From positions 1,364,001-1,428,000 of the forward strand of contig JAQOTA010000071.1 in assembly GCA_029532415.1 (NCBI GenBank): a DNA stretch of 64,000 nucleotides, read 5' to 3'. A program made the translations under genes and the position numbers. Of the stretch, positions 1-11,420 are shown one piece after another. Position 1 is the stretch's first letter, and each line of letters starts with the position of its first letter. Origin of the DNA: Marasmius tenuissimus. Its lineage: Eukaryota; Basidiomycota; Agaricomycetes; Agaricales; Marasmiaceae. The notes beneath the pieces are model-generated. The model was not told where the DNA came from. It made no database searches and was given only the letters and a program-made list of their open reading frames with translations.

Positions 1-1836
1 CGAGCGATGGAATGTGTTGACCGAGCAGGAGGCCAATCGGAAGGAGAAGCTGGCGAGAGCCCAACGTGACACTACGATCACCAAGTTCCAGATCAGGGAG
101 AACGAACTAGAACGTACCGTCGAACAGCTGGAGGAACAGGTAGAAGAAATAAGATCAGGACGTGAACAGGAAATGCGGACCATGAGGGAGAAGGTTGCAG
201 AATTGGTTGCGACGTTGGCTACGCGAGAGGAACGACTCGAGGCTACTAATAAGGCACATGAAGAATTGGAAGTGCGTCCGGCGAAAGTCCTGTACTTAAT
301 AGGTCCACCAATACTGAAGGTTTAGATCACAGGACGAAATCGCCGAACTCCAGAAGGCGCGCGCTGAGAAAGAGGTTCTTTCAGAGTCTTTGTCGTCCCA
401 ACTCGAGCGAGCCAATCTGCAGCTCGACGGCGAACGAACAAGAAATGCAGACCTGGAACGTTTCAACGACGAACTTCGAAGAACAAATGAAGATCTTAAA
501 CGACAAATAGACAAGTGGAAGTCGTTGGAGAACAAAGGAGGGGCCGAAACAGAATCACTACGGAAAAGGAAGGTGGAACTAGAAGTTCAGGTTCAATCCC
601 TCGAAACCAAGCTGGCTAAGCGGGAAGAAGAACTTGAAAAGAGCAAGAAGCGGGTCAAGAATCTACATGATAACCGAACGGACTGGCAGGTAACAACTCC
701 AATCATGACGCACGATCTAGTCGACTCAGCTGGTTCTAGGAGCGGGCTGAAGAGTTCATCGGTAAACACGAAGCCGTCGAAGCTGAACTTGAAGTGGCGA
801 ACAAAGAGGTTGCCAAACTCAAGTCTGAACTCAAGGGACTTCGCAAAAGCTCGAAGTCCAACACTCCTCCGCAAGCAGGTCCGTCTCGTAAGGTCAGTAC
901 CAAAACATATCCTTATAAGGTTGATTTTTTATGCCTCTCGTTCGTAGAAACCGAAGACACCAGAAGCCGAGATATCAGAGGATGATGTGCAAGAGATAGC
1001 AGACGCTATCTCTGTGCCGGACCCCATTTCCCCACAAGCAGTTGCTGACTCGCAGAAGCGCACGACGAAGAGACAAGCGGGTCGGAAACGAGAGCAACAA
1101 CTGGACATTGACGATGACGAGGTTGAGATCCGCGAAGTTTCTCCGCCAGTCAAAACGAAGGGCAAAGGTAAAGCTAGGGAAACCACGGTCGACAGGGAAA
1201 GCGACCTCCCGAAGACCAAGACCCGTACGAAGCCGGCTTCGCAGCCCAAGACACGGAAGACCGCTGCGAAAATTGCATCTGAGGAGACGGATTCGGAAAT
1301 CGAAGAAATACCCACGCCAGTCGAGGGGAAGAGGAAAGAGAAGGCAGCTCCGCCTGTAGCCATAAAGGCTACCGGTCGAAGACGCAAAGCCACAACTGAC
1401 GACGAAGGAGATGAAGGGGCTCCTCCTCCGAAGAACAAACGGCGGAAACCGAATGAGGACGGGCCGGCACCTCCCTCGCAACTAAGGGGAAAGTCGAAAC
1501 CGACCCCCAACAGTCGCACCAGTAATACGACCGCTTCAGCTGCCCCCGTGGACGACTCGGCCAGTAATCTTACCCTGACTAAGCCCAAGAAGCGGAAGAT
1601 CAATCTCTATAGCACTACAGGCTCAACTGCGGTTCCAACTTTTGACTTCTCGGTTGGTCTTCCCATACCCGTCCCATACATCTCTGGCCTTCACTAATTT
1701 TTCTACGTAGAATAACGGCGCTGGAGGCCTGAACATCCCGACTGTACTCTCACCGGTGAGAGAAGATGAGGTTCCCATCTCTACGGCCTCGCGAAACTTC
1801 AGTATGTTGAGGAACAGCTTTGCGCCAAAACGATGA
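1..1836 (+). CDS. Coiled-coil nuclear protein, 3' part (5' truncated by window edge)
   Basis: The reading frame is already open at the window start. Five exons are joined by four short introns (about 272-332, 690-739, 893-947 and 1653-1710), ending in TGA at 1834-1836. The first about 280 residues visible are a highly charged heptad-rich coiled coil (repeated E-L-E, L-E-R and K-x-E-L patterns). The next about 230 residues are disordered, with alternating acidic and Lys/Arg clusters. A strong nuclear-localisation-like motif (KPKKRKI) lies near the end, followed by a short C-terminal tail rich in Ser, Asn and Pro that finishes in PKR. This composition suggests a nuclear structural, spindle or kinetochore-type protein, but no family was recognised and the missing N-terminus may hold the defining domain. 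The exon joins are well supported by frame and splice signals; the function is unknown. Confidence 0.75.
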
Positions 1837-2429
1837 GGAAAGCCTCGTCAACCACATCTCAAGGCCAGACATCCACTGCTGGTCTGCCTCACGCGTTGCC
1901 TCGTACTCGCACTAAGCTCCAGCGACACATCAGAAAGCAGACGTCCCTTCAGCGACACCCGGCCTGCGACACTAGCCCACGTCGATCTGCGATAGCGCTA
2001 CCAGTGTGTTGAACACGTAGAACGTACAAATGATACCATCCGTTCTGGAGTCTCGCAAAGTGTATTGGAAGATGTAAAGATTTACAGGTACAACAACGCG
2101 TAGATGTAGCCGCATCATGAAACTCCTTTCGACGTAAAAAAGCGTGATCAGAGCGATTAAAGAGGCCTTTTTATACTTGCTCTTAACCACCTTGAAAGTA
2201 ATTACTCGTATCCATGTTCCATCGTGCGGCAAGACGCCGACAGAGAACGCGGCTGAGAAGGTGGTTGGAGTAAACGGTAAGGAACGAACGACGTGTCCGA
2301 ACCTTATATATGAAGGTTAACGCGGAGCTTCAATCTGGCGGAGTATGCCGCGGTTCGTCAAGCCGCCTCCAAATAACGTAAACCCGATTGCAACCTAAAC
2401 AGCGTGCTCATTCTAGTTCTTCACAGTCG
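1837..2429. other. Intergenic region with amylase promoter
   Basis: No supported gene was seen. A TATA-like element (TTATATATG, 2304-2312) lies about 120 bases before the amylase start and is the best core-promoter candidate. The remainder shows no recognisable element. Confidence 0.5.
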
Positions 2430-4973
2430 ATGCTTAGATTTCTGAAGTATTTGGCGTCTTGGGTGCTTCCGGACTCCAAGTTCTCTCCTCCTGCTCTTGA
2501 CTCTATGAAACTGCGTCCCGATGGGAGCGACGCTAATCCATTAATGGTGACCACTTCAGCTTGTCGCGCATATATCCGAAACGTTCTAATACCCAGTGAA
2601 GGTCCAATTCTTCACATGGGACTCGCTACGGAAGGGTGAACAAAGCTGGTGGCAACATCTGGAGAGCGAAATACCTGAGCTGGCGCGATTAGGCGTCACG
2701 CAGGTTTGGATCCCTCCTCCAACAAAGGCTGCAGCAAAGGTTATCATGCCTCTGTTCGACGATTCCTCTTGCCTGCTCATACTGCCATTCTCTGTAGGAT
2801 GGGCGTGGCTACGACGCCTATGATTTGTGGGACTTAGGCGAGTTCGACCAAAAGGGTCAGGTAGGTACGCGATGGGGCACAAAAGAGGAACTCCTCCAGA
2901 CGTGTATCACAGCAAAGAACCACAGCGTAGATATGATTGTAGATGCCGTCCTAAATGTGGGCGATAGTATATCGACGCTATTCTTGAAAGCTGACCTTTA
3001 GATCCTCACTAGCACAAAATGGGAGCTGATCGCACGGAGATCTTTCCCGCCGTACCTGTTCAAGAAACCAACAGACTACGAGAGACAGGAGAAATCCGGG
3101 ATATCGAGGTTAGTCCTTTCGTTATCGTTCGATTCTTCTATCCTCATACCGGCTCGTTAGGGCTGGACTGCCTTTGATTTCCCCGGAAGAGGCGACGAGG
3201 TACGTTGCTCGATCCCACGGAATTGACTCGCGTGATAGACGCGCCACAGAATAGTCAGCTCCGTTGGACCGAAGAGCATTTCTCAGGTACATGGAAAAGT
3301 CCCTTGCCGCACGTCTTTCACGTCACGCAGCTAGCTAGGTGTTGACTTTGACCGACACACGCATAAACGTGAGATATACCGTATTGTTGGGGGAAAGCAT
3401 TCTGGATGGTCCCCTCATGTTGACTGCGAGCTTGGTAACTATGATTATCTACTCGGAAGCGATGTTAGTATGTCTCGGGTCACTTGGGATCCTTGTTCCA
3501 AATGACGCCTCACAGATTAATCATCAACATCTTGCTGTCCGGGAGGATTTCTTCCGTTGGGGGCCATGGGTCATCGAGGTAAAGCTATATACGCATTCCT
3601 ATCTGCTGTTCCTACTGAACCAATACTCGCTGAGACCATGGGTGCAGGTGGTTTCCGCTTGGACGCAATTAAGCATATAGATTGGACTTTCCTCCTCGAT
3701 TTCGTGCGTTGATATATACTCTGGCGCTTTTGGTTCACTTTGTTGAAGGACACATTCAGCTTCTGGCTACCAAAGGTGCCACGAATTCTAGGCTTTTTGT
3801 AGTTTGTGGGTCCATCAGTGTTGCCAGGTTTTTACGCCTGAATTGCTCTTTCTCTAGCCGAGTATTGGTCTCCCAAGTAAGTCATTGACTGATACTGACC
3901 GGTCGAGAACGCAGCTGAAGAGGCAACAACTAGCTTACGGCGCGTGTTGGAGTATGTTCGCCGACTCGAGGGTCAGGTAACTCACTGGCCCGTCATCAAT
4001 TTGCCCATCTCATCCCAGACATCATTAGTCTGCCTTCTTCGATGTGCCCTTGCACGCGAAATTCCACGAAGCCAGCAAGTTGGGCTCACGGTACGACCTG
4101 CGGGGCATCATGAACAACACCCTGGCGAAAGCTAGACCAAGAGACGCGGTGACTTTTGTAGATAATCATGAGTGGGTGTTCTGTTTCTCAAGGGCGATGC
4201 AACGAGCGGAAACTGACTCCGTCCTTAGCACTGTGAGGCTTCGTTTATGCTTCGCGATTACCTCTGACGTCTAGCGGGGCTAGGTAAAAGGACAAAGTTT
4301 GGAAAGCTGGGCAAGTGCCTTTCTTTTTCCCGTCGAGGTTGGCTGAACAGAGCGTCGCCACAGGTAGAAGACAACTTCAAAGTTCACGCATATGCCTTGA
4401 TACTACTACGGCCCGAGGGATATCCGTAAGTGTTCCACACAACTCCACTGGATTCGTCTCACGGGAGGTGGCTAATGACCAATATCTCTATTCAGTTGTG
4501 TCTTCTACGGCGATTTATATCCAAACGAAGAATGCTATAACGAGAGCATCTCTCAGGGCATTAGGCTACTGATTGAGGTTCGGAAGAAGTTCGCGTACGG
4601 GACAATCAAGGAGTATCCCGCGCACCGGAACTGCATTGGCTTCATCCGCACAGGTGATGCAATCCACAGTGGAGGGTGTGCGGTGGTTTTAAGCAATAAA
4701 GAAGGGGCAAGGTATGCTTCGAACCGTTTCTTCGAGAATGGCAACTGAATTGTTCGCAGCTGTGAGATCCGAATGAACGTCGGACGGGTGAGTCCTCCGG
4801 ATCCGTCCAAGGGGTTTGGGCGACACTAAACATGGTTCTTATCACAGGAGAATGGGAACCGGATCTTCAAGAGTTTTCTTGGTCAACTCGAAAGTCAGGT
4901 AAAGCTCGACAACGACGGATGGGGGTCGTTCCTTTGTGTACCCGGCTCTGCTCAAGTCTGGGTCCCACTTTAG
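2430..4973 (+). CDS. Intracellular GH13 alpha-amylase (fungal AmyD-like), 19 exons
   Basis: Predicted endo-acting alpha-glucan hydrolase or transglycosylase of glycoside hydrolase family 13. No signal peptide is visible, which fits the cytoplasmic fungal alpha-amylases. Splicing 19 exons gives an uninterrupted 518-residue protein, a normal length for the family; unspliced it looks full of stops. Landmarks in order are QFFTWDS (start of the barrel), GYDAYDLWDLGEF, DAVLNHK, GGFRLDAIKH (nucleophile Asp about 268), SEYWSP (acid/base Glu about 298), FVDNHDT (third catalytic Asp about 365), GQSLESW, CVFYGDLYPN, NCIGFIR and a C-terminal beta domain ending in VWVPL. Unusual features are a 4-nt exon at 4229-4232, a GC-AG intron at 4311-4363, and very small exons (19, 27, 28 nt). 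It faces a sugar transporter gene 113 bases away. In Aspergillus, AmyD-type enzymes affect cell-wall alpha-glucan; a role here in intracellular alpha-glucan turnover is inference. Confidence 0.9.
4229..4232 (+). other. 4-nt internal micro-exon carrying part of a catalytic codon
   Basis: The preceding exon ends with GA and this exon supplies C-ACT, giving Asp-Thr of the FVDNHDT motif (third catalytic Asp of GH13). The flanking introns are 57 nt (4172-4228, donor GTGGGT, branch-like CTGAC) and 51 nt (4233-4283, donor GTGAGG, branch-like CTGAC), both typical lengths for this gene. Skipping the exon would create GAG-TAA, a stop straight after VDNHE. The alternative is one 107-nt intron (4177-4283), which would give NHEW and lose the catalytic Asp; it fits the family less well. 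Confidence 0.72.
4311..4363 (+). other. GC-AG intron in the amylase gene
   Basis: The intron begins GCAAGT after the TGG of LESW and ends CACAG before GTA-GAA (VEDNFK). Removing these 53 bases restores the conserved ESW-VEDNFK junction in frame. No GT donor nearby does so. Confidence 0.8.
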
Positions 4974-5086
4974 ATGGAAATTCTTCGTTGAATACAGTAT
5001 TACGATAATCTTACATGAAGAGACCGAAACGAGTGCCTGATGATCTATACAACCATAACCAGTGAAGGAGTGGAACAACTCATGCA

Positions 5087-7666
5087 TTACCGATATGTCG
5101 CATGTGTGGGTGGACTTGAGGAAGTACTGGGAGATGAAGGCGAAGCTCGATTATAATCCAGTTTCTCCATCTCATAGTAGTAAGAATCCCGTCTCTTTTC
5201 GGGTAGAGAGGCCAAGTCGTCAGAAGAATGCATCGAGTCTTCGTGCCTTTCGACCGTAACTGTGACTCCAAGGCGACTCCTTGTTGTCATTGACATCGTT
5301 GCCGCAGCCCCGCCCATGTTGGCAAGGTCTTCTTGGGGCTGCTCCCCATCGAATAATGCAGCAGTCTCCTCAAGTGTTCGACCTTGTGGGAGATCAATGT
5401 ATGATCGACATCAGTGGGTCGCAACGAGACATACCTTTCGTCTCCACAATGAAGGTAAGGACGAAGACCAGTTCAAGTATTAACCAACCGCAGTATACGA
5501 TGTAGTACCACCAGCCGATGGCTTCTAATGCCCAAGGATTCACGAACCTGGATTATGTCAGTCTCTGATTGCTAGGTGTTGGAAGTATGCAACGCACTGA
5601 TTGAACGCCACAGTCAAAAATACGGTGAGATTCTATAAGGTATCCCGTTGAGTGTCTCGGAGGCTAATTCCGCGAGGTCATGTCGATAACATACCATCAC
5701 AGCGAAGCCTTTCGCTCGGATACGATAAGGCAAGATCTCCAGCGTATATGCGACAAGCATGGGAGAGTATGCCAAATCGTAGAACAGATAGTAAATAAAA
5801 ATGAGCGGAATTGTTGCTATGAGGTCGCGTGAGGACGTTGGCGAGTTACAACAGCGTCTGTACTCTCACCTTTAGCGGCAGCTGTTTTCTTTAGCTCGTT
5901 AAACAGAGCCTCTGTTACCGTCCACAACCCAAACGCTAAGAAGGCGTTGAGTGCGATGTTCAAAAAATCGTGAGCAAACTTACAAATGAGCATTCCGGTG
6001 TTCGAGATGATAAAAAGTGGCCTTCGTCCCACCCAATCAACTAGTAATGATGCAGTATAGGCGACCACCAGGTTGAAGACCTGTTGTTTTGATGTAAGAC
6101 CTCCGGAACTCGACGACGATACCAAGTATTGCTTACCTGAAGTCCACCGTTGATTGCCGCTTTGGTCTCCGTCCTTGTGATACCAACACCTTCGAGTACT
6201 AGATTGATGTAGTATGACACAAGCCCGTTCCCACTGAATATGGGTGAGACATTGTGAGTACCCGTCGATGAAAATGCGCACCTCCATTGTGAGAAACAAG
6301 CGATGGCGATGATGATTCTCATACGTTTTCTGTTTCCGGGAGTGGTGAAGAGTGACTTGAATGAGGTATCTTGGCTGATCTCCTGCTCCATCCGAATCGC
6401 GTGTCGTATCTGCGCTAGTTCGAAGACGACGAGTGGGTCATGCTCCCCGCCACCGTTGGCATGGTACTTGGCCAGTATGCGCGAGGCTTTTCCTTCCTGA
6501 ATATAATGAGTATGAGTGGGAAGCCGTGAGATCATTCGATATATCGGACGAACCAAGCCTTTCGACACCAGGTAGCGCGGACTCTCTGGAATGAACCTTT
6601 CCGAATGTATATATAAGTTGAGATATCGATACAATCGAAGAATAAAACTTCTCACCAGATGAGCAAAACTTGTGCCGTTGGGATGGTTGCTTGAAGTAGG
6701 GTAGGCGTTCGCCACGACCAGTCGCCCCCCATGTGTAAAAACGACCCATAACAGACCTTGAAGGATGAAGTTAAGAGACCGTGGGAGTAGGGTAGCTATT
6801 TCTGCACCTACCCATGCCACAAGTACGCTCCCAAAATACCAACTCGAGTTATACAAAGCAGTAATCTTCCCTCGCTATAAGCCTGTAAGCGATTTACTCG
6901 ATATACTGGCTTTTGAAACTCACTTGAGTAGGATAAGACAGCTCGATGAGAAGCAACGGCGCCGCATTCGTGCAGAATGTGAGGCCGAACCCGACTTTAC
7001 GAAGTCAGCTCCCAAATTGTCGAGGACTGCTAGATTGGACGCACTAATGACCCGAGCAGCAATGAAAATCTTCACTGTACTTGCTGTGATCTGAACAGCG
7101 ACTCCAGCAAGCATTATGACAGACCCTAGGAAGAGTGCTGCTCGTCTCCCTAGAATATCGGACGCATATGGAGTCATGGGTAAACCCTGGGAAGTTATGG
7201 TCGTGTGAGGTCGAGCATTTATCCGACAAGGTCATTGAGAGCTCACTATGAATCCGCCAATGTTCTGAGCAGAATTGATGAGTCCTGGTTGCAGGGGTCA
7301 ATGCAATGAAATGGTAGGTGTCGAGCAAATTGTACCCAACGTCGTGCCTGAAGGATGGCCGAAGAAATCCTGCCAGTCCGGCAAGATTTGTAGTCCTGTT
7401 ACAAGGTGTCAGTCTCCGTCGATCGATGTGAGAAGCGAGGCGCTTGCCGTTGATCAATGATGAGTCGACTCCATTGACGACCGCGGTGAGGAGGGGAAGA
7501 AAGAGGCAAATGTTGAGTATTAAGATACCTGCGTTGCGATGAATTCACTCTGAACGAAATTGACTCGAATTACAGGCGAATTAGGCTGACCTCGATTCCT
7601 CCACCATGCTCCCGTGTAAATGAAGTCGACTATCGTCCACTCTGGGGCGGTCCGTGGAGACGGCAT
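5087..7666 (-). CDS. MFS sugar transporter (sugar porter, lactose-permease-like), 17 exons
   Basis: Plasma-membrane sugar:proton symporter candidate of the major facilitator superfamily, with 12 expected membrane segments. Splicing gives the family signatures in order: NGVDSSLINGLQ at helix 1, INSAQNIGG, SDILGRRAALF (the G-R-R loop motif after helix 2), LIELSYPTQRGKITALYNSSWYFGS, GDWSWRTPTLLQA, FIPESPRYLVSKG (the PESPR motif after helix 6), GNGLVSYYINLVLEGVG, DWVGRRPLF, and VETKGRTLEE after helix 12. A hydrophilic Ser-rich tail follows. The chosen ATG (7664-7666) has an in-frame TAG four codons upstream. The N-terminus is short for the family. Intron 7396-7447 is a GC-AG intron. The gene is convergent with the amylase; joint use of glucose or maltose units is suggested only by this neighbourhood. 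The exact substrate cannot be read from the sequence. Confidence 0.9.
7396..7447 (-). other. GC-AG intron in the sugar transporter gene
   Basis: On the minus strand the exon ends ...ATC-AAC-G, the intron starts GCAAGC and ends ACAG, and the next exon starts GA-CTA-CAA. The join restores NGLQ of the conserved helix-1 motif. No GT donor is available at this point, so a GC donor is the simplest reading. Confidence 0.75.
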
Positions 7667-10431
7667 CGTTGGTGCCCACTAACGTGTAGCTTGGAGGTTC
7701 GGGAGTCGAAGAGAAGTCCGCATCAAGCCACGAGTGTTCGTTTTAAGTACCAGATGCCAATCATTTTCGCCCCTGTACGGGTTTTCAGACGTGGGATCCC
7801 AAGGGGGATCCCTGATACCATTCATAGGTGGGGTGGGGTAAAGCCGGGGGAAATTCTGTGCGGGAATAGTAAGAACTTCAAAGAAACACAAGGTTCTGTG
7901 GTCCTAAGGGCTCGTCACGGTACCACATGAACCTTCTGATGAAACCTAAAGTCCGAAGAAATTGGTGGAGTAGCGTCCAGCGGTAGATGTTCGGAGGCTG
8001 GCCTGGCTTCAACCCTGCAGCCCTCATCCCTACTTGTCCTAGTCGCAGAAGTGTGTTGACACAGCCGGTGCCGTGCACATACAGCTCCCCGCACTGGTTT
8101 ATTTCGTCCAGTGGATCCAGATGTCAGTAACTCCCGCAAGTATGTAAGTACCTGCGGCGAAACTTCGCAGGATGACTGAACGCTGAGAGAGAGTCCCGAT
8201 TTCACGGATAGTTGAGACTGCATTGGGGGTAGTGAGGTCATGGGTACGGGAGTATCCAGATAAATCACTTACGCTCTAATTTGCCATAAATATGTTCAGG
8301 AACATCGGGATACATATTGGTCTTAAAGTTCTGAGCAAACTCAAGTCGACTGTGTGATGGTTGGCAAGAGCCAAAATTCTGGAGGTGCCGGGCTACATGA
8401 GTCCAGATCTAAATTCAAGTACCCCAGCCTACCCCAGCCTTATGTGAAACACGGTACCACGACCCTCATACCAACCCTCGAGTGTGGATCTGGAAGGGAA
8501 ATCACTACCGGCGCTTTCCACTGCGGGATTTGGATGCAACTCACCTGAAATTGACCCTTGAAGGTTTAGAAAAAAGGTCATCAAATCCGGCCCTGGCAAT
8601 TTTGCAAGATCTATGCAAGTTGGGTTGTGGCTGAGATGGACGAAAAGAACGAGATCCAACTTGAAGGATCCAAAGACGCGCCTACCGGAAACTCCGGAAA
8701 TCATCCGCACCGGAGATCTCCGAACAACCAGTCTCGCTTCAGTCGCTAAAACACTTCGAGCTGTTCTCTCAGGTCGTCTTCGCCCTTGAAAGCTCGACCG
8801 AGCAAAACGTACTGAAATTCCAGACTTATCAGCTTAACGAACTTTGTCGATCGCACTGGGTGTCGTACATGCCCAAAGTGCTCCCAGTCAAATTTACGGC
8901 CGACCTACACTCAGCGAGGATGATCTGTAAGAAGCAAAACAATCTAGCTGTGGTACGACGGATGTCTCCTCTGCGATGACTCCCTATACCGAATAGCTCG
9001 CGATTCAAGGTTTGCATGGTTTCCAAACTCTCATACCACTACTTCGTCGTCCAGAACCCGGGGATATCCAGGCTACAACTGGCCGTTCCGTACCTCATCC
9101 CGCCCTCGCCCCTCGACCCTTGATGATAGCAATGATGACGGACTGGGGAGAGGTCCCTAGTCGTAGATACAGACTGCTCAGATTACTGAGTTCTCTGTGC
9201 TCGCCAACACATTTCGGGACAAGGGTGGATGGCAAGACAACGCTGAAACCACTGATGGAGGCAACCCGACAAGAACGACGGTGTCCACAGACTCGACGAC
9301 ATTCCAGCTTATCGTCTCTATTGACGCCTTCCTTCCCGAGTCACATCGAACTTCAGATTCTAAACAAGACTTTCTCATGTTCCCGGCCGCCGAAAGAAGA
9401 GTAGTTGCATCAATATGTAGGCGGGACGCAGCAGTGGATTGAATAGGTGGAACTATCCACATTCGTACTAGAAAAAGACTTGGGAACTAATTCGGGCGGG
9501 AAGTTGTGGGTTTCAAAGGAGCCTGCAGGGGAAAGTCTTGGTCCCCGTTCAATGATCATTCAGGCCGCCGCTTGACGTTTGGAGCCTGGAAGTTGTCTGG
9601 AAGCAAGTCTCTGGCGCCCCCTGGCCCCTGGCTGGGGCTGAGAAAGTTGGCGATTATCCGGGTTCAGGCTCGCTCAAGTTCCATTGCCAAATTTCGAGTT
9701 GAGACCACAACGCCAACCCTTCGAAGCTCGTGGCCACAGGGTGACCCCCGCTATACGGTGTAAAATAAGCTTCCCGCATTGACAATGAAAAGGGACGCAT
9801 CGACACGCATTGAGCGTGTCGGCCTCTATTCCATATCGCGAACATCCAGGAATCAGGGCGAAGGCAAGGCAACCGGGATCAACGAATCGAACGCCACAGA
9901 CAAACGGAGGCGACTTCATCCGACTCCTGGGCTGATCCCTTCCCTAATCATGGCAGCAATACACCTGTCAAGCTCCAAGAATCGACAGAACGGACTCAGA
10001 AAGCACGATAACCTCGGATTCAGGAGCTCGAGATAGAGGAGGGGGGCGGAGCATAGGAGGAGGGATGACGATCGTGATCAACCGTTATAATTAATCCGCG
10101 GTATATGCTACAGCGTCCGCGGTTCGTGTATCGTAACGAGGGGCGAAGAAGGGAACGTTAAGGAACCAAAGAAAAAACAGACAGACACGAGACAGAAATA
10201 GAACAAGAACGTGTCGGGATTGAGAAAATGCAAGTACAGAAATGGAATGTAAGGACATGCAGTAATGCGAGTGTGTTGAGAATAAACCGGTCGTAAGTAA
10301 GAAAGGTAAAGTGGGCTGTGATCATCATCGTAAACACCCCTCTAGTTCATTAAAGTGTCATCGTTATCCCTTCCTTCATGTCGCCTCTAATGTCTAAGCT
10401 TCCTGCTTCATATCCGTTTGTCCGTTCATGT
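7667..10431. other. Gene-poor 2.8 kb region
   Basis: No gene is supported. On the minus strand, about 7878-8290 has an open segment with plausible splice signals (PDVPEHIYGKLE, GTAAGT donor, then IREIGTLSQRSVILRS), ending with a stop at 7878. It matches no family I recognise and has no clear start. Around 9010-9450 there are modest plus-strand open segments without recognisable domains. These may be remnants of decayed genes. The part next to 10432 should hold the 3' untranslated region of the GPI-protein gene. Confidence 0.4.
9801..9821. repeat. Perfect inverted repeat (8-bp arms, 5-nt loop)
   Basis: CGACACGC, ATTGA, GCGTGTCG form a perfect hairpin in the gene-poor region. No function is assigned; it could be chance or a protein-binding site. 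Confidence 0.6.
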
Positions 10432-11420
10432 TCAAACAGCGAACATGATACCGAACAAAGCACCAAGGGCGGGAAGAACAACACCCGAAACGGTAGCAGC
10501 AGCACCGTTCGACGTATTCTGAGAACCGGCAGCTGTATCGGAAGCAGAGCTAGATCGTAAACAAAGGCAAGTAAGTATGACAGTGTCATTGGTCGTGAAT
10601 GAGAGAAGATACGAGGGGGGACAACTTACCTGCTAGGATCTTGTGCTGGGGGAGCGGGGTCACCACTGGTTGCGGTGTTTGTAGAAGAAGACCCGCTGGT
10701 CGGAGAAGCTCCGGCAGCGGAGGTCCCATTGGAAGGAGGAGCGAAGGTCAAGCTCTGGTCGGCACAGGTATCTTGGGCTAGATAAGTGGTGTCCTCTTGA
10801 GCTTTTGAACATTATACATGGACTCGAGACCTTACCTCCTTTTTCGACAGAGACCGGAGCCGTTATACTCGTGTGCCCAGCGCTGTCGCGGAGAAGGAAG
10901 GCGACACTTTTCCCTGAAAGACAGACGTCGAAAATAGGATCGAAAGGTACGCAGAAGTCACGGACCAGCAGGAACAGAGACAGTCCACGTGAACGACGTC
11001 GTAGATTGCTGGTCGAATCGTTTGATGGCCGGCCCGTTGAAATTATTGCCATCTTGCATACTCTAGTCGAGGTTAAAACCCACAGTGAGTCGTTCTGCTC
11101 ATCAGAAAGAGAAAGATCAGCGCACGAGGAAGTAGGGAGCTAGGAGCACGAAACGATGTCAGAACCAGTCTCGAACAACGACCACAGAATACTACTCACG
11201 AGTTCCTCCACTCCAGTTAAGTATAGTGGGTTCACAGGTTACGAGGTTAGTCCTACATACAGCCCGAGAAGATCAGCGAAAGTTGTCCAACAAACTCGCG
11301 AATCACTCACGGAGTGTTTATCGTGACCGCCTCTGGTGCTGGTCCTTGGGGAAGCGCATATGCACCCGAGAACAGAAGAGCAGTCGTCACGAGAGATGCG
11401 GAGGCAGCGTAGTTGACCAT
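10432..11420 (-). CDS. Secreted Kre9/Knh-like domain protein with GPI-anchor signal (paralogue A)
   Basis: Predicted cell-wall or plasma-membrane glycoprotein. The protein starts with a signal peptide (MVNYAASASLVTTALLFSGA). An Ig-like domain follows, of the basidiomycete Ser/Thr-rich GPI-protein family (INTPTNLVTCEPTILNWSGG, PPYFL, TTSFTWTVSVPAG, VAFLLRDSAG). A Cys-containing segment (DTCADQS), a Ser/Thr/Pro-rich linker and a C-terminal hydrophobic tail (VSGVVLPALGALFGIMFAV) come next, the last fitting GPI attachment. At least seven short exons are needed. Paralogue B lies 0.8 kb away on the same strand with the same intron positions in the Ig-like domain, so the pair is a tandem duplication. 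A TATAAAA lies about 100 bases upstream. A cell-wall role is family knowledge; the molecular function is unknown. Confidence 0.82.

Noticed and set aside
929..1603. A 224-codon open frame on the minus strand
   Set aside because: It is antisense to the coding exon of the coiled-coil gene, has Ser/Arg/Val-rich low-complexity content and no homology; a mirror of the Lys/Glu-rich frame.
2430..4973. The amylase region read as a pseudogene because of many stops and frame changes
   Set aside because: All breaks fall in 48-70-nt introns with good splice signals, the spliced length is an exact multiple of three, and all GH13 catalytic residues remain.
7791..7815. Adjacent GGGATCCC palindromes
   Set aside because: Short self-complementary words in a GC-rich patch; no further structure around them.
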